Shown here: one piece after another, positions 11,477-20,793 of the stretch
How positions within the stretch are numbered: position 1 is the first letter of the stretch
Layout of the letters: every line of letters starts with the position of its first letter
Assembly: GCF_000348985.1 (NCBI RefSeq)
Contig: NC_035934.1
Coordinates: 310,001 to 374,000, forward strand
Direction: 5' to 3'
DNA length: 64,000 bases
Origin: Huiozyma naganishii CBS 8797
Taxonomy: Eukaryota; Ascomycota; Saccharomycetes; Saccharomycetales; Saccharomycetaceae
Notes under the pieces: generated by a model
What the model was told of the DNA's origin: nothing
Databases searched by the model: none
Seen by the model: the letters and a program-made list of their open reading frames with translations, nothing else
Position numbers and translations under genes: made by a program

Positions 11477-12922
11477 ATGGGATTTATCTCTTCGATTTTG
11501 TGTTGTGCTACAAACTCTTCTTCAACGGCGAGCAAAAAGAATAATAAAAATAACAACTACGACAAGAAAAGGCAACCACAAAGTTACGCTTCGAAGAATA
11601 CAGTATCATCGACAGCAGTAGTAAACACTAAGGAAACACAAGCAGCAAACGGGAGGGCAAGTGACTCTACAGGCACAGGTAGCAACAACAGGCACAAATA
11701 TAAGCAAAAAGACACGAGTACAACAAACGAACAAATGCCACATTCGGCATCGAGAACAAACAGCAGTGCTGTTCAACACCAGAAACAATCTCCCGAGGGT
11801 GTATCCCGACCAAAACAGGTGAATGGCGGTTCTCAATCTGCTAAATTGAATGGTGGTAGGGCCATTGGTAACTCTGATGGTGATGCCGATGATGAGGATT
11901 ACGAAGAGGACTACGATATGGATGATGTGAAAAGAGACCCGATAGAAAACAACAGTCAACAAAGTCACAGAGTCGACGAAAAGGATACGCTGAACGTGTA
12001 CAACAACGAAACAGACAGGAGCACGGGGAACTCAAGCTCGGACTACCCAGCAAACCACCAGAAACAACGACAACAGAAGCAAGCAGACGCCTCCACACAT
12101 GATCCAATGCAGGTCGACACGGATGATAAAGAAACTCCAAAACTAATGGTCCAGGGAGCAGAGACCCAGCTGACGTCAGTCCAATCGCACGAGGCAGATA
12201 ATAACCCAGTGATAGACCCTAACGTGATATACTCAGACGGTGCACCCAATGACCAAACGACGGACGCGCAGGATTACAACATGACACAGCCATTCGACGA
12301 GGTCGACGAGGATGAATTTGTAGACCTCACAGTCTTGCAACCAGACCAGTACCACGCGGCAGGGTACTCCACTTTGCTACCACCACCAAGTAAAGCCGTC
12401 TCACACCGCAAATGTCTAGTGCTCGACTTGGATGAAACGCTGGTACATTCCTCCTTTAAGTACTTGAAATCTGCAGATTTCGTACTACCGGTGGACATCG
12501 ACGATCAAATACACAACGTCTACGTTATTAAGAGACCCGGAGTCGACGAGTTTCTAAGAAGAGTGGGGAAACTTTACGAAGTGGTTGTATTCACGGCAAG
12601 TGTGTCCAGGTACGGTGACCCATTACTCGACATCCTGGACAAGGACAAATCCATCCACCACAGACTTTTCAGGGAGGCCTGCTATAATTACGAGGGGAAC
12701 TACATCAAGAATCTGTCACAGATCGGGAGACCTCTATCCAATATCATCATACTGGATAACTCCCCAGCATCGTACATCTTCCACCCACAACATGCCATCC
12801 CCATATCATCGTGGTTCTCGGACACGCATGATAATGAATTGCTAGACATCATACCTCTACTTGAAGACCTTGCCATGGATAACGTGCTGGATGTCGGGAA
12901 AGTGTTGGATGTCTCGATATAG
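11477..12922 (+). CDS. PSR1: Plasma-membrane phosphatase Psr1/Psr2
   Basis: A 481-residue phosphatase of the FCP1/SCP (HAD) class. Psr1/Psr2 act at the plasma membrane in the general stress and sodium response with Whi2. The N-terminus [10 protein letters not shown] gives an N-myristoylation glycine and paired cysteines for palmitoylation, exactly as in Psr1. A long Asn/Gln/Asp-rich linker (about 12-290) follows, including an acidic [13 protein letters not shown] block. The catalytic domain (about 310-481) carries the [14 protein letters not shown] motif and ends in a region almost identical to the S. cerevisiae pair. I chose the ATG at 11477; the in-frame upstream extension from 11330 lacks the lipidation signal. 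The N-terminus favours PSR1 over PSR2, but a single merged orthologue is possible. Confidence 0.93.
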   Translation: MGFISSILCCATNSSSTASKKNNKNNNYDKKRQPQSYASKNTVSSTAVVNTKETQAANGRASDSTGTGSNNRHKYKQKDTSTTNEQMPHSASRTNSSAVQHQKQSPEGVSRPKQVNGGSQSAKLNGGRAIGNSDGDADDEDYEEDYDMDDVKRDPIENNSQQSHRVDEKDTLNVYNNETDRSTGNSSSDYPANHQKQRQQKQADASTHDPMQVDTDDKETPKLMVQGAETQLTSVQSHEADNNPVIDPNVIYSDGAPNDQTTDAQDYNMTQPFDEVDEDEFVDLTVLQPDQYHAAGYSTLLPPPSKAVSHRKCLVLDLDETLVHSSFKYLKSADFVLPVDIDDQIHNVYVIKRPGVDEFLRRVGKLYEVVVFTASVSRYGDPLLDILDKDKSIHHRLFREACYNYEGNYIKNLSQIGRPLSNIIILDNSPASYIFHPQHAIPISSWFSDTHDNELLDIIPLLEDLAMDNVLDVGKVLDVSI

Positions 12923-13445
12923 CACAACTCTGCTGGAAACTTTGAAAAAGAACGACTGAAGCAAATCTACTGTTTACTTTTTTTTTCAGACCTATAGCAA
13001 GCACACATATAGCAGAGTCGCTCTGCCTCGATAGATTTTTACGCTTTTTTTTTTGCACACTTTCAGCCTGCTATGCCTCATACGAATTCTCATTTTTTTT
13101 TTCGAGACGGCAATCTTATCGTTTTCCTCCCTTCTTTTAGCTGGAATAATTTTTTATCTTAATTAACCGTACGGAAGCTGGTTCTACGTACACATCCAGA
13201 CTTGCTTGTTGAGGGGCTCTACCCTCTTCCTCCTCTGCCAGAACAAGTTACCCACACAGCACCTCTGTCAAGTGTCACGGGCTGAAACACAGACCCCTAC
13301 CCCTACTTCTTTCCCAAGAGTTTACGCATACTTTCATTTTCTCTTCCGAATAGTCTTTCTTTTAGTTGTATTTATATTACTTTTTGTATATCTAGTCTAT
13401 ATTACATTTTACCGTCTCGTTAAACGTCAGATTCCCTGATCAAGA
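12923..13445. other. Convergent PSR-SOF1 intergenic region
   Basis: 523 bp between two converging 3' ends, so it should contain two polyadenylation regions. It is rich in T-tracts (about 12977-12986, 13043-13052 and 13093-13103). A small open frame at 13206-13439 is hydrophobic and pyrimidine-encoded with no recognisable homology; I do not call it. Confidence 0.4.
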
Positions 13446-14903
13446 TCATTCCACATCGTCGTCACTACCACCATCGGTTTTCCGAACATTTCTCTGCTCG
13501 TATTCAAAGACAGTCCCAACAATTTGCTTCTTTCTTTCAGGAACATACTTCTTATCCTTGTTCGTACGCCTCTCATTGTTCTCTCTTCTCTTGATCGAAC
13601 TCAACTCAATATCCTTAATTTCTTTAGCCTTCTTAATGACCTGAGGAACGTGTCTGTGCCTACTAATTCTTCTGATTTCGGGCATGTACTTGAACCTCTC
13701 CTTCAACTTTTCATCATATTCTAGCTTGGATCTCTGCTTCGTCGTCTTAACATTCGATCTATCCCAGGCAACGCTTCTCCACATCCTAACGTTACCATCA
13801 TCAGAACCACTGATCAAGTATTTCGAATCCATAGAGTACTTAACTTGCATCACATGCTGCATTCTCTTCGTGTGGTAGATCTCCCTCGAGTGACCCTGGT
13901 TGGTCTTAAATATTCTGATCGTTTTATCGTACGAACCGGTAACAATTTCGTCACCAGTGGGCGAAAAGTCAACATCCATCACAGCGCTGACATGGTCTTT
14001 GAACACATTCAACGACCGGGACATGTTCCGCATATCGTAATAGTACGCATTGTGATCCTCATTCGCGACAACAAAGTTGAATGGTTCCATGGGATTCCAG
14101 CAGATAGCATTCGTTCTCATCGACTGAACGATCTTTTGTGTTGGCGAGTTCGTTCTCAGATCGTAAAGCACAACAGAGTTATCACTTCCGGCACTGGCCA
14201 CAATATCTGTCTCACTCTGGTTGAACTTGAGACTGGTAATATTGTCAGCACCCCAGGACAGGTTCGTTAGTGGGGTCGACCTGTTGTTATCCCAAAGCTC
14301 AATCTTCGCACCACCGGTCACAAACAACGGCTTCTCCCTGTGATGGTCAATACCTTGGAATGCGTGCTCACCGTAGAAAGTCTTCAACAGTGCACCTGAC
14401 CCATTCGTCTTCGTGATAAGTTCCTCGTCAGATTTGATGTTGGCGAAGTCATCGTTATTGATGGACCATAGTTTGATCGTCTTATCGTCACCACAGGAAA
14501 GCATGTGATTCTGGTTGGAGAGACCCCCTACAGAGAGTCCCTCAGGTGTGACACACAGACCCGTGACAAGACCGTAATGGCCCTTGAACGAAACGTACTC
14601 CTCCCTGGTAGACATGTTCCAATACTTGATAACACCGTCACCAGAAGCAGTGGCCAGCTTGTTCAGGTTATGGTAGTTTTTCGCAACAACGTAGACACCA
14701 TCTCTATGACCATGTCCAAGTTGGCCGATGAAAGGCTTTGCAAACATCCTTTCCAGTTTTGTCGCGTTCAGCGCCTTTGTGTATTCCCTAGCTCTTTCAA
14801 AAGGGTGCAGCTCAGGGTTCAAGTTTCTGGGCATCTGCGATTCTTGCGTCGACTTCACGGGGACATAGTCATCGGCGCTTCTTTTGATGGTCTTGATCTT
14901 CAT
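13446..14903 (-). CDS. SOF1: SSU processome WD-repeat protein Sof1
   Basis: A 485-residue orthologue of Sof1, a U3 snoRNP/SSU-processome component needed for 18S rRNA maturation in the nucleolus. The first 58 residues, from MKIKTIKRSADDYVPV, are essentially identical to S. cerevisiae. WD-type repeats occupy about residues 60-345, and the Sof1-like C-terminal domain (about 350-440) includes RISRHRHVPQVIKKA and ELSSIKRREN. A basic tail follows. The ATG at 14901-14903 is chosen; the in-frame sequence upstream to 15005 is not conserved. The promoter carries PAC and RRPE motifs. Confidence 0.97.
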   Translation of the reverse strand: MKIKTIKRSADDYVPVKSTQESQMPRNLNPELHPFERAREYTKALNATKLERMFAKPFIGQLGHGHRDGVYVVAKNYHNLNKLATASGDGVIKYWNMSTREEYVSFKGHYGLVTGLCVTPEGLSVGGLSNQNHMLSCGDDKTIKLWSINNDDFANIKSDEELITKTNGSGALLKTFYGEHAFQGIDHHREKPLFVTGGAKIELWDNNRSTPLTNLSWGADNITSLKFNQSETDIVASAGSDNSVVLYDLRTNSPTQKIVQSMRTNAICWNPMEPFNFVVANEDHNAYYYDMRNMSRSLNVFKDHVSAVMDVDFSPTGDEIVTGSYDKTIRIFKTNQGHSREIYHTKRMQHVMQVKYSMDSKYLISGSDDGNVRMWRSVAWDRSNVKTTKQRSKLEYDEKLKERFKYMPEIRRISRHRHVPQVIKKAKEIKDIELSSIKRRENNERRTNKDKKYVPERKKQIVGTVFEYEQRNVRKTDGGSDDDVE

Positions 14904-14993
14904 TGCTATAACGATTGGACCTGTATACGGAGGGAATAGGAGGGGGGAAGAAGTGTTATTGTAAGTCAGAGAGTAGTTGGTCAATGTGAGAAG

Positions 14994-15023
14994 CTCATCG
15001 CTCACAGAGAGTGAAATTTTTCA
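14994..15023 (-). promoter_or_regulatory. PAC + RRPE motifs upstream of SOF1
   Basis: CTCATCGC (14994-15001; GCGATGAG on the gene strand) is the PAC motif bound by Dot6/Tod6. TGAAATTTTTCA (15012-15023) is close to the RRPE element bound by Stb3. Their adjacency about 90-120 bp upstream of the start is the usual ribosome-biogenesis arrangement. Confidence 0.75.
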
Positions 15024-15119
15024 GTCAAAAAAAAAATGAAGCAAAAAAAAATACTCATCACGTTTTTTCAGGTTTTTGACACACAATCGATGGCGACGAG
15101 CACATCCATCGATGATCTC

Positions 15120-16721
15120 TCAGTCGGATTGCTCTGTGGTCTCCGTCTTCACCTCCTTCGTGGTCGCAGCAGGATTTCTCATGTGAGTAATGACTTGTTG
15201 CCCGATCCGGTCTATGACGTCGTGGGCCCACAGCACGTCCAAATGCGAGTACTCGTCAATGTACCATATCTTGTAGACGGAGTTGTCCTCGTGGTGTGTG
15301 AAGTGGTCGACCAGTTTCTCCCCATTTACGAGTCTGTCCTGTCTTGGGATGAAAACGAGAAGCTGAGGGAACTCGTTAGCAGTGGATCTTGTTTCGTTGA
15401 GGTGTATATCTGATTGTTCGACTGGCGTGCTTGCATCTGCGACTGGGAACCACGATTTGTTTGGTGGGAACATTCTGTCCGCACCGTGTTTGAAACTGTT
15501 TTTCGCAGGGTCTGGCGAGAGCCACCACTTCATCAATTTTACACTGATGTGGACAGGCGAAAACAAAAAATTGCGGTCTCTTAACGGTTTATCCCATAGA
15601 GAGTCATTCCAATCGAACATGTAGTTGAACATCACGTACGATAGGAAAGAGAACGGTTTGGTACCGGCCATGAGGGATCTCATTTTCATCATAAGCGGCA
15701 TAAATGACCTCTTGCCAAAGACCCACTGGTGGTCGATCCCGTGGGCCATGAACTTGACAAAATGCTTTTCATCTAGGAGTGGACCAGGATACACCGCTGG
15801 TGCCAGTGCAACAAAATTATCCAAATTATCAACCAAGTTGAACCCATCCTTATCATCTTTATAAAATTTGGGGCCGTTGATCAGCCCCATGAAACTCTGC
15901 GTAGTACCTTGTGAGTGTGCCATCAATGTCAGCTTCTCAAACCGCGTGTTCCTGGACAGCACTTCTGTGACCAGAGCCTTCAAATCAAACTGTACCATCT
16001 CGGTCATGTCCCAATCCCACTTCTGCTTCCTTTGCACTTTGTTCAAATTCCATTTTGGATGGAACCCACACCTGTTATTGCCGAGCCAGACGTCAAACCC
16101 GTTTGCGAGAAAGTAGTACGCGAGCGATTTCCTCCCACACGATGCAAAACTACCACTGCTTTGTAAAAGGCCATGCAACATCAACACAGGGTACTTGTTT
16201 GATGGTGAACCATTAAAATTGTCTCTCGGTATTAGATGCCAAAGATCGATGATGAATCCATCGTCAGTCTCGACTTCGAATTCCTCAATGTCAATGTTGT
16301 ACTGTTTGTAGTAGTACTTCAGGTCGGGGACCAGTCTCGAGTCCTCCATGTTCAAAATGTCTTCAAATGGGTTTGCAGTGACACGGTCATCAATGCCACG
16401 GTTGTTGTCGTATCTGAACTGGTGGCCAGGGTGATCGCACAAGGTTATAGTATGATCGTACTCGATATTATTCTCATCGTCACTCTCGATATCTAGCGGA
16501 GTGGTGGAAGAAATGGAGACTCTAGAGTACCTTCTTGTCTTCTTGGCACCGGTGGTTTCCTTAGGGTACTTCTTACTGGCGCTCCGTTTATCCCTCGGGT
16601 CACTCTTCTGCTTGAAGTGGACCGTGATGTAGTTGTTCCAAAGCGACAGCACAAAAAGCACCGAAAGGAACACGTACAGTATCAGCGCAGAGGTGAACTG
16701 CTGCAGCACATCTAATAGCAT
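15120..16721 (-). CDS. YEH2: Steryl ester hydrolase Yeh2/Yeh1
   Basis: A 533-residue acid-lipase-family enzyme that hydrolyses steryl esters. An N-terminal membrane segment (about residues 10-29) is followed by the LSLWNNYITVHF block also seen in Yeh2. The alpha/beta-hydrolase part begins near residue 140. The nucleophile elbow AHSQG is near residue 268, the acid is probably the Asp of PRQDRLVNG (about 459), and the catalytic His is in YSHLDVLW (about 492). Length fits Yeh2 (538), the plasma-membrane enzyme, better than Yeh1 (573). Its position between SOF1 (YLL011) and IRC25 (YLR021) is consistent with either ohnologue. Confidence 0.93.
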   Translation of the reverse strand: MLLDVLQQFTSALILYVFLSVLFVLSLWNNYITVHFKQKSDPRDKRSASKKYPKETTGAKKTRRYSRVSISSTTPLDIESDDENNIEYDHTITLCDHPGHQFRYDNNRGIDDRVTANPFEDILNMEDSRLVPDLKYYYKQYNIDIEEFEVETDDGFIIDLWHLIPRDNFNGSPSNKYPVLMLHGLLQSSGSFASCGRKSLAYYFLANGFDVWLGNNRCGFHPKWNLNKVQRKQKWDWDMTEMVQFDLKALVTEVLSRNTRFEKLTLMAHSQGTTQSFMGLINGPKFYKDDKDGFNLVDNLDNFVALAPAVYPGPLLDEKHFVKFMAHGIDHQWVFGKRSFMPLMMKMRSLMAGTKPFSFLSYVMFNYMFDWNDSLWDKPLRDRNFLFSPVHISVKLMKWWLSPDPAKNSFKHGADRMFPPNKSWFPVADASTPVEQSDIHLNETRSTANEFPQLLVFIPRQDRLVNGEKLVDHFTHHEDNSVYKIWYIDEYSHLDVLWAHDVIDRIGQQVITHMRNPAATTKEVKTETTEQSD

Positions 16722-16917
16722 TCTATTCTAGGTGTTTAGCGGCACAGGTAACTTTCTTCTACGCTGTGAACCACCCAAGCTACGCTTCTATAAGAAGAGT
16801 GTTGAACATATCGCGAAATATTGTCATTAGTAGTAAACAAAAGTAACACCAGTTGAACTTCGAAGGTGTAAAGTCATCGCCAACTTTTGGTTTTTGTCAC
16901 AGAACAGCACCACTGCG

Positions 16918-17442
16918 ATGCCACACTTCACATCAACGAGCACGTTCCCCGAAGAGTTAATTACGTTACCGGAGGGTTCGTCGCTGGAGGTTCTTGCCGT
17001 GCACTACACCAACTACGTTCTCTTACAACTGCGTCTTAATGGGGAGATGGATTGTACCGTCGAGGTTTCGCGGCGTGGGTTGAGTTCAGTTGGGCAGGAT
17101 TCCCTTGGGAACCCGATTGCTGGGTTTTCGGGAGCTCCCGATTTGGAAGACGATGCTGATGAACAGGATTTTGCCAGAGACAACATGGCAGACTACCATG
17201 TCATCACGAAGCTTGGGGATCCAAACGACACGAAGACCCCAGTAATTGCCACACAGATAGCGGAGCTGTATCAGAGAGTGATCCTACCGAATGTGCCCGG
17301 CTCATTGAAGCAGTCGACAGAAGACCCAGCTAGTACAAGCTTAATTGTCACTCTGAGCAGCAAGATCTGGCGTGACGATACGGAGGATTTCCAGAAGCTG
17401 GTCTACGTGCTCCAAACCATCAAGGAAATGTACCACTTGTGA
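16918..17442 (+). CDS. IRC25: Proteasome assembly chaperone Irc25 (Poc3)
   Basis: A 174-residue small protein placed between YEH2 and SDO1 exactly as IRC25/YLR021W is in S. cerevisiae. Irc25 pairs with Poc4 to chaperone assembly of the 20S proteasome alpha ring. Seen features: a conserved-looking core LEVLAVHYTNYVLLQLRLNGEMD near residues 30-50 (split by no gap), an acidic middle, and a C-terminal LSSKIWRDDTEDFQKLVYVL. The identification rests on synteny, size (179 in S. cerevisiae) and partial sequence recollection. The first ATG is at 16918. Confidence 0.75.
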   Translation: MPHFTSTSTFPEELITLPEGSSLEVLAVHYTNYVLLQLRLNGEMDCTVEVSRRGLSSVGQDSLGNPIAGFSGAPDLEDDADEQDFARDNMADYHVITKLGDPNDTKTPVIATQIAELYQRVILPNVPGSLKQSTEDPASTSLIVTLSSKIWRDDTEDFQKLVYVLQTIKEMYHL

Positions 17443-17548
17443 GTTTGTGTTAGTGATGTATATATAGATATATATGTGCATGTGAGGGAGAGAGTAGGAG
17501 AAAGATATTTATGCATGAGAAAGTTTATCATAGGACTGTAGTATCCTG

Positions 17549-18304
17549 CTAATTGGTGTGAGTGGAGTCGTCAATCACTGCCATATCTAGCACTTGTAAA
17601 GTGCTTTCGCCCTGGCAGCAGGCAACCAAATCCCTGTAACTTACTGGATCAATAAGACCTGTACGTTCCCACGACGACGAAGACGTTGTTGGCATCGCCC
17701 CCTCTTCTGCGAATACCAATTTGGAGATCTTCTCTACAAGTTCACTCTTGGCAGCTGGGTCCGCAACGGTCACTTTCACTTTCATCTTTGCCCGCACGAT
17801 CGGGATAATCTGTTTGGCAACGAGCAACTTGATCGCCTCCAGGGCTTGCAACTTGGCCGGCTTGTTCACTACGGGGCTGAACTTCAGCTGCACAAGCGCC
17901 TTGTGGATCATCGTTGGAGGGTACCGTTTCTTGGACACAGGATTGATACACTTGGCACTGATGATGGTCAGCATCTCGTTGTTGATCTTGTTCAGCATCA
18001 GCTGGCGCTCCTTCTCAGAAAGCTGGATTTCCCCCTTTGTGAGGATCTCCGCAATGACCGTATCCACATCCACGGTCCCAAAACACTTCTGCAGGTCATC
18101 CTTGGGTGCAATCAGCCCCTTGGGCACATTCACAAACACCTGGTGGATCTGCAGCACCTCGTCCAAGTCCTTTCGTACACCTTCCTCGTAATCTTGCACT
18201 TTGTTCTGGTAGCACGCGATCTCAAACCGTTTTTTCCCCTTCTTCAACTTCACCAGCGATACATTCGTAAGCTTGATTTGTCCCGACGGCTGATTGATCG
18301 CCAT
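17549..18304 (-). CDS. SDO1: 60S ribosome maturation factor Sdo1 (SBDS)
   Basis: A 251-residue orthologue of Sdo1, the yeast SBDS protein. It works with the GTPase Efl1 to release Tif6 from late pre-60S subunits in the cytoplasm. Recognised blocks are KLTNVSLVKLKKGKKRFEIA at the N-terminus, LQIHQVFVNVPKG, NPVSKKRYPPTMIHKAL and PIVRAKMKVKV. The S. cerevisiae protein is 250 residues. The start codon is at 18302-18304. It is convergent with IRC25 and divergent from AVT1, and a PAC motif lies 55 bp upstream. Confidence 0.97.
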   Translation of the reverse strand: MAINQPSGQIKLTNVSLVKLKKGKKRFEIACYQNKVQDYEEGVRKDLDEVLQIHQVFVNVPKGLIAPKDDLQKCFGTVDVDTVIAEILTKGEIQLSEKERQLMLNKINNEMLTIISAKCINPVSKKRYPPTMIHKALVQLKFSPVVNKPAKLQALEAIKLLVAKQIIPIVRAKMKVKVTVADPAAKSELVEKISKLVFAEEGAMPTTSSSSWERTGLIDPVSYRDLVACCQGESTLQVLDMAVIDDSTHTN

Positions 18305-18692
18305 TGCCTCGTCCTATCTGCCCCCGGGAGAACAGACCGACCTGCCAAAAGAGAGTTGGCGATGAGTTCAAACTTCAAAATTTCAAGAAATAAATTTTCG
18401 AAAATAAAAAATGAAAGATGTAAACAAAGAGACGAGCGATGCTCGAAGGTCCCTTTTAACTGTTTATATCCTTCGGAAAGGGGTTCTCTCGGGGGGGAAC
18501 AGTGTAACTTTCTGCTAGACTTGCTTTGGAGTTGGGTAGGTGCAGAAAGAGGAGAATTCTTTAGTATTTTTATTTGTCATATTTGTTTGTTTCCCCGCTA
18601 AAAATAAGCTTATCAAGATTCTTTTGAGATAAGACACAAGAGGTGCAAATCAGAGGAAGTAAGCTCGCAAACACACCTACTACAAACTTTAT
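18305..18692. promoter_or_regulatory. Divergent SDO1-AVT1 promoter region with PAC
   Basis: 388 bp between divergent starts. GCGATGAG (PAC) lies at 18359-18366 next to an AT-rich TTCAAAATTTCAAG stretch that only loosely resembles RRPE. A GGGG run occurs near 18490-18498. The PAC element is close to SDO1 and probably serves it. Confidence 0.6.
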
Positions 18693-20609
18693 ATGGAGAA
18701 TACAAATATGTCTGATATTGAGTCTCAGTCGCTTCGCAGGTCGAACGATCAGGCAGCCAACAACGCTAATCAGCAGCAGCATGCACACTACATTTCCATT
18801 CCAATTCAAAGAGATAGCGACTATGCGGACGCTTCCGGGGTCGGTGCGCCGATCTTGTCTAGATCAAATGCCATCGATGAAGAGACGGACCAGCAGTTCA
18901 GGACCAGGAGACAGTCCATACTGGATAACCCAATCGGATCCTTCAGGGGGGTCAATTCGCTGAGCAAGTTTGCTACCTCTCTGAGAAGGGCCAACTCGTT
19001 CAGACATATCGAGACTGAGCCTGACAAGGAGAGATCATTTTTCAAAGACTCTGTGGACGAGACCTTCGATCCGAGAACCATGGCTCCGTCTCATACGGGT
19101 CGGAAACTTTCTCTTGTGCTGAGACCCAGTCTGTCCAACATGCTGAACAGTGCAAGGAATATTGACACGAACCCGTTTGTGGACGAAACGTCCGTGGATT
19201 ACGGGTCGACGTACTCGGGGGTCCCCGGGATTGCAGATCTGTCTGGGATGATCAGAAGGTCGTCCGCTTCCGGGCTAAGACCATCCATCTCTATTGCAGA
19301 CTTGACAAACAACCTTGGGATGGACGGGTATGTTGGATCTATTGCGCCAGACGCGGACTCAATCTTGCTAAGACAAGTCGAGGACAAGGATGGGAAATTG
19401 ATCACAGTTCTTGCAGGGCAATCCACGGCACCGCAGACCATATTCAATTCGATCAACGTTTTGATCGGGATCGGTCTCTTTGCACTACCCCTAGGACTGA
19501 AGTATGCTGGGTGGATTTTGGGAATCACCTTACTTTCAGTTTTTGCTCTGGGCACGTTCTGTACCGCTGAACTGCTGTCTAGGTGTCTTGACACAGACCC
19601 AACGCTGATGTCATATGCAGATTTAGGGTACGCCGCCTTTGGGAACAAAGGTCGTGCACTAATATCGGCACTTTTCACAGTAGACCTATTGGGTTGTGCA
19701 GTGTCGCTGGTCATCCTATTCGGCGACTCCCTAAATGCATTGTTCCCCCAGTATTCTGTGAATACTTTCAAAATTTTGGCATTCTTTGTGGTGACACCTC
19801 CAGTGTTCTTACCGCTAAGCGTACTGTCCAATATTTCGTTGCTCGGAATATTGTCCACCACAGGAACAGTTTTTATCATTGCATGCTGTGGTCTGTCAAA
19901 GAAAACTGCACCAGGCTCGTTGCTTAACCCAATGGAAACACGTTTATGGCCTTCAAGTTTCGAGAACTTGTGTCTATCAATCGGATTGTTGAGTGCCTGT
20001 TGGGGTGGCCATGCCGTTTTTCCAAATTTGAAGACAGATATGAGACACCCACACAAATTCAAGGACTGTTTGAAGCATACTTATAAGATCACTGCTTTTA
20101 CCGATATCGGTACGGCAATTGTCGGATATTTGATGTTCGGTGATACCGTGAAAGACGAGATCACCAAAAACGTCCTGCTGTCTCCAGGTTATCCCAATTT
20201 TGTGTACGGATTGATATCCGGTTTAATGACGGTCATTCCGATTGCGAAGACTCCATTAAATGCAAGACCCATCATATCTGTACTAGATGTCATTTTCAAC
20301 GTCCAGGCGCCAGAAACGAAATATGAAGGCAATAAGTTGAAGACGGCAAAAACGATTCAGGTAGTCAACTGCATCATAGTGAATATTCTCTTTGTCGTGA
20401 TGGCCATCATTTTCCCCCAATTTGACAAAATAATTGCCTTCCTTGGTGCTGGGTTATGTTTTGCCATCTGCCTGATTCTACCATGCTTGTTTTACACTAG
20501 AATATGCCGTGATACTATCAAGTCATGGGAAAAAGCGGCATGCTATATTACAATTGTACTAAGTGCCATTCTTTCGGTTTTAGGGATCGGAGCAGCCGTT
20601 CTTGCATAA
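18693..20609 (+). CDS. AVT1: Vacuolar amino-acid transporter Avt1
   Basis: A 638-residue amino acid/auxin permease family member (602 in S. cerevisiae). Avt1 imports neutral amino acids and cysteine into the vacuole using the proton gradient. The first 240 residues are soluble, Ser/Arg-rich and polar, with phosphosite-like RRxS patches. From about residue 247 ([19 protein letters not shown]) to the end there are about eleven hydrophobic segments. The first of these carries the family's conserved [16 protein letters not shown] signature. The ATG at 18693 is used; 18708 is a possible alternative. Confidence 0.93.
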   Translation: MENTNMSDIESQSLRRSNDQAANNANQQQHAHYISIPIQRDSDYADASGVGAPILSRSNAIDEETDQQFRTRRQSILDNPIGSFRGVNSLSKFATSLRRANSFRHIETEPDKERSFFKDSVDETFDPRTMAPSHTGRKLSLVLRPSLSNMLNSARNIDTNPFVDETSVDYGSTYSGVPGIADLSGMIRRSSASGLRPSISIADLTNNLGMDGYVGSIAPDADSILLRQVEDKDGKLITVLAGQSTAPQTIFNSINVLIGIGLFALPLGLKYAGWILGITLLSVFALGTFCTAELLSRCLDTDPTLMSYADLGYAAFGNKGRALISALFTVDLLGCAVSLVILFGDSLNALFPQYSVNTFKILAFFVVTPPVFLPLSVLSNISLLGILSTTGTVFIIACCGLSKKTAPGSLLNPMETRLWPSSFENLCLSIGLLSACWGGHAVFPNLKTDMRHPHKFKDCLKHTYKITAFTDIGTAIVGYLMFGDTVKDEITKNVLLSPGYPNFVYGLISGLMTVIPIAKTPLNARPIISVLDVIFNVQAPETKYEGNKLKTAKTIQVVNCIIVNILFVVMAIIFPQFDKIIAFLGAGLCFAICLILPCLFYTRICRDTIKSWEKAACYITIVLSAILSVLGIGAAVLA

Positions 20610-20793
20610 TTCATTATCACTATCTCTCGGAATTTCAAAAATCGGTTTATAGGACACTGGATCGCGTATACACCTTTTCTTCGTATATATTATACCTATC
20701 TACCGTTATCTTTTAACTACTGACTTACTTTGAAAGATCACCAGTATGGTTTTATGCCTTTAAGAAATTATATGTACGGCACAGAAAAGTTGC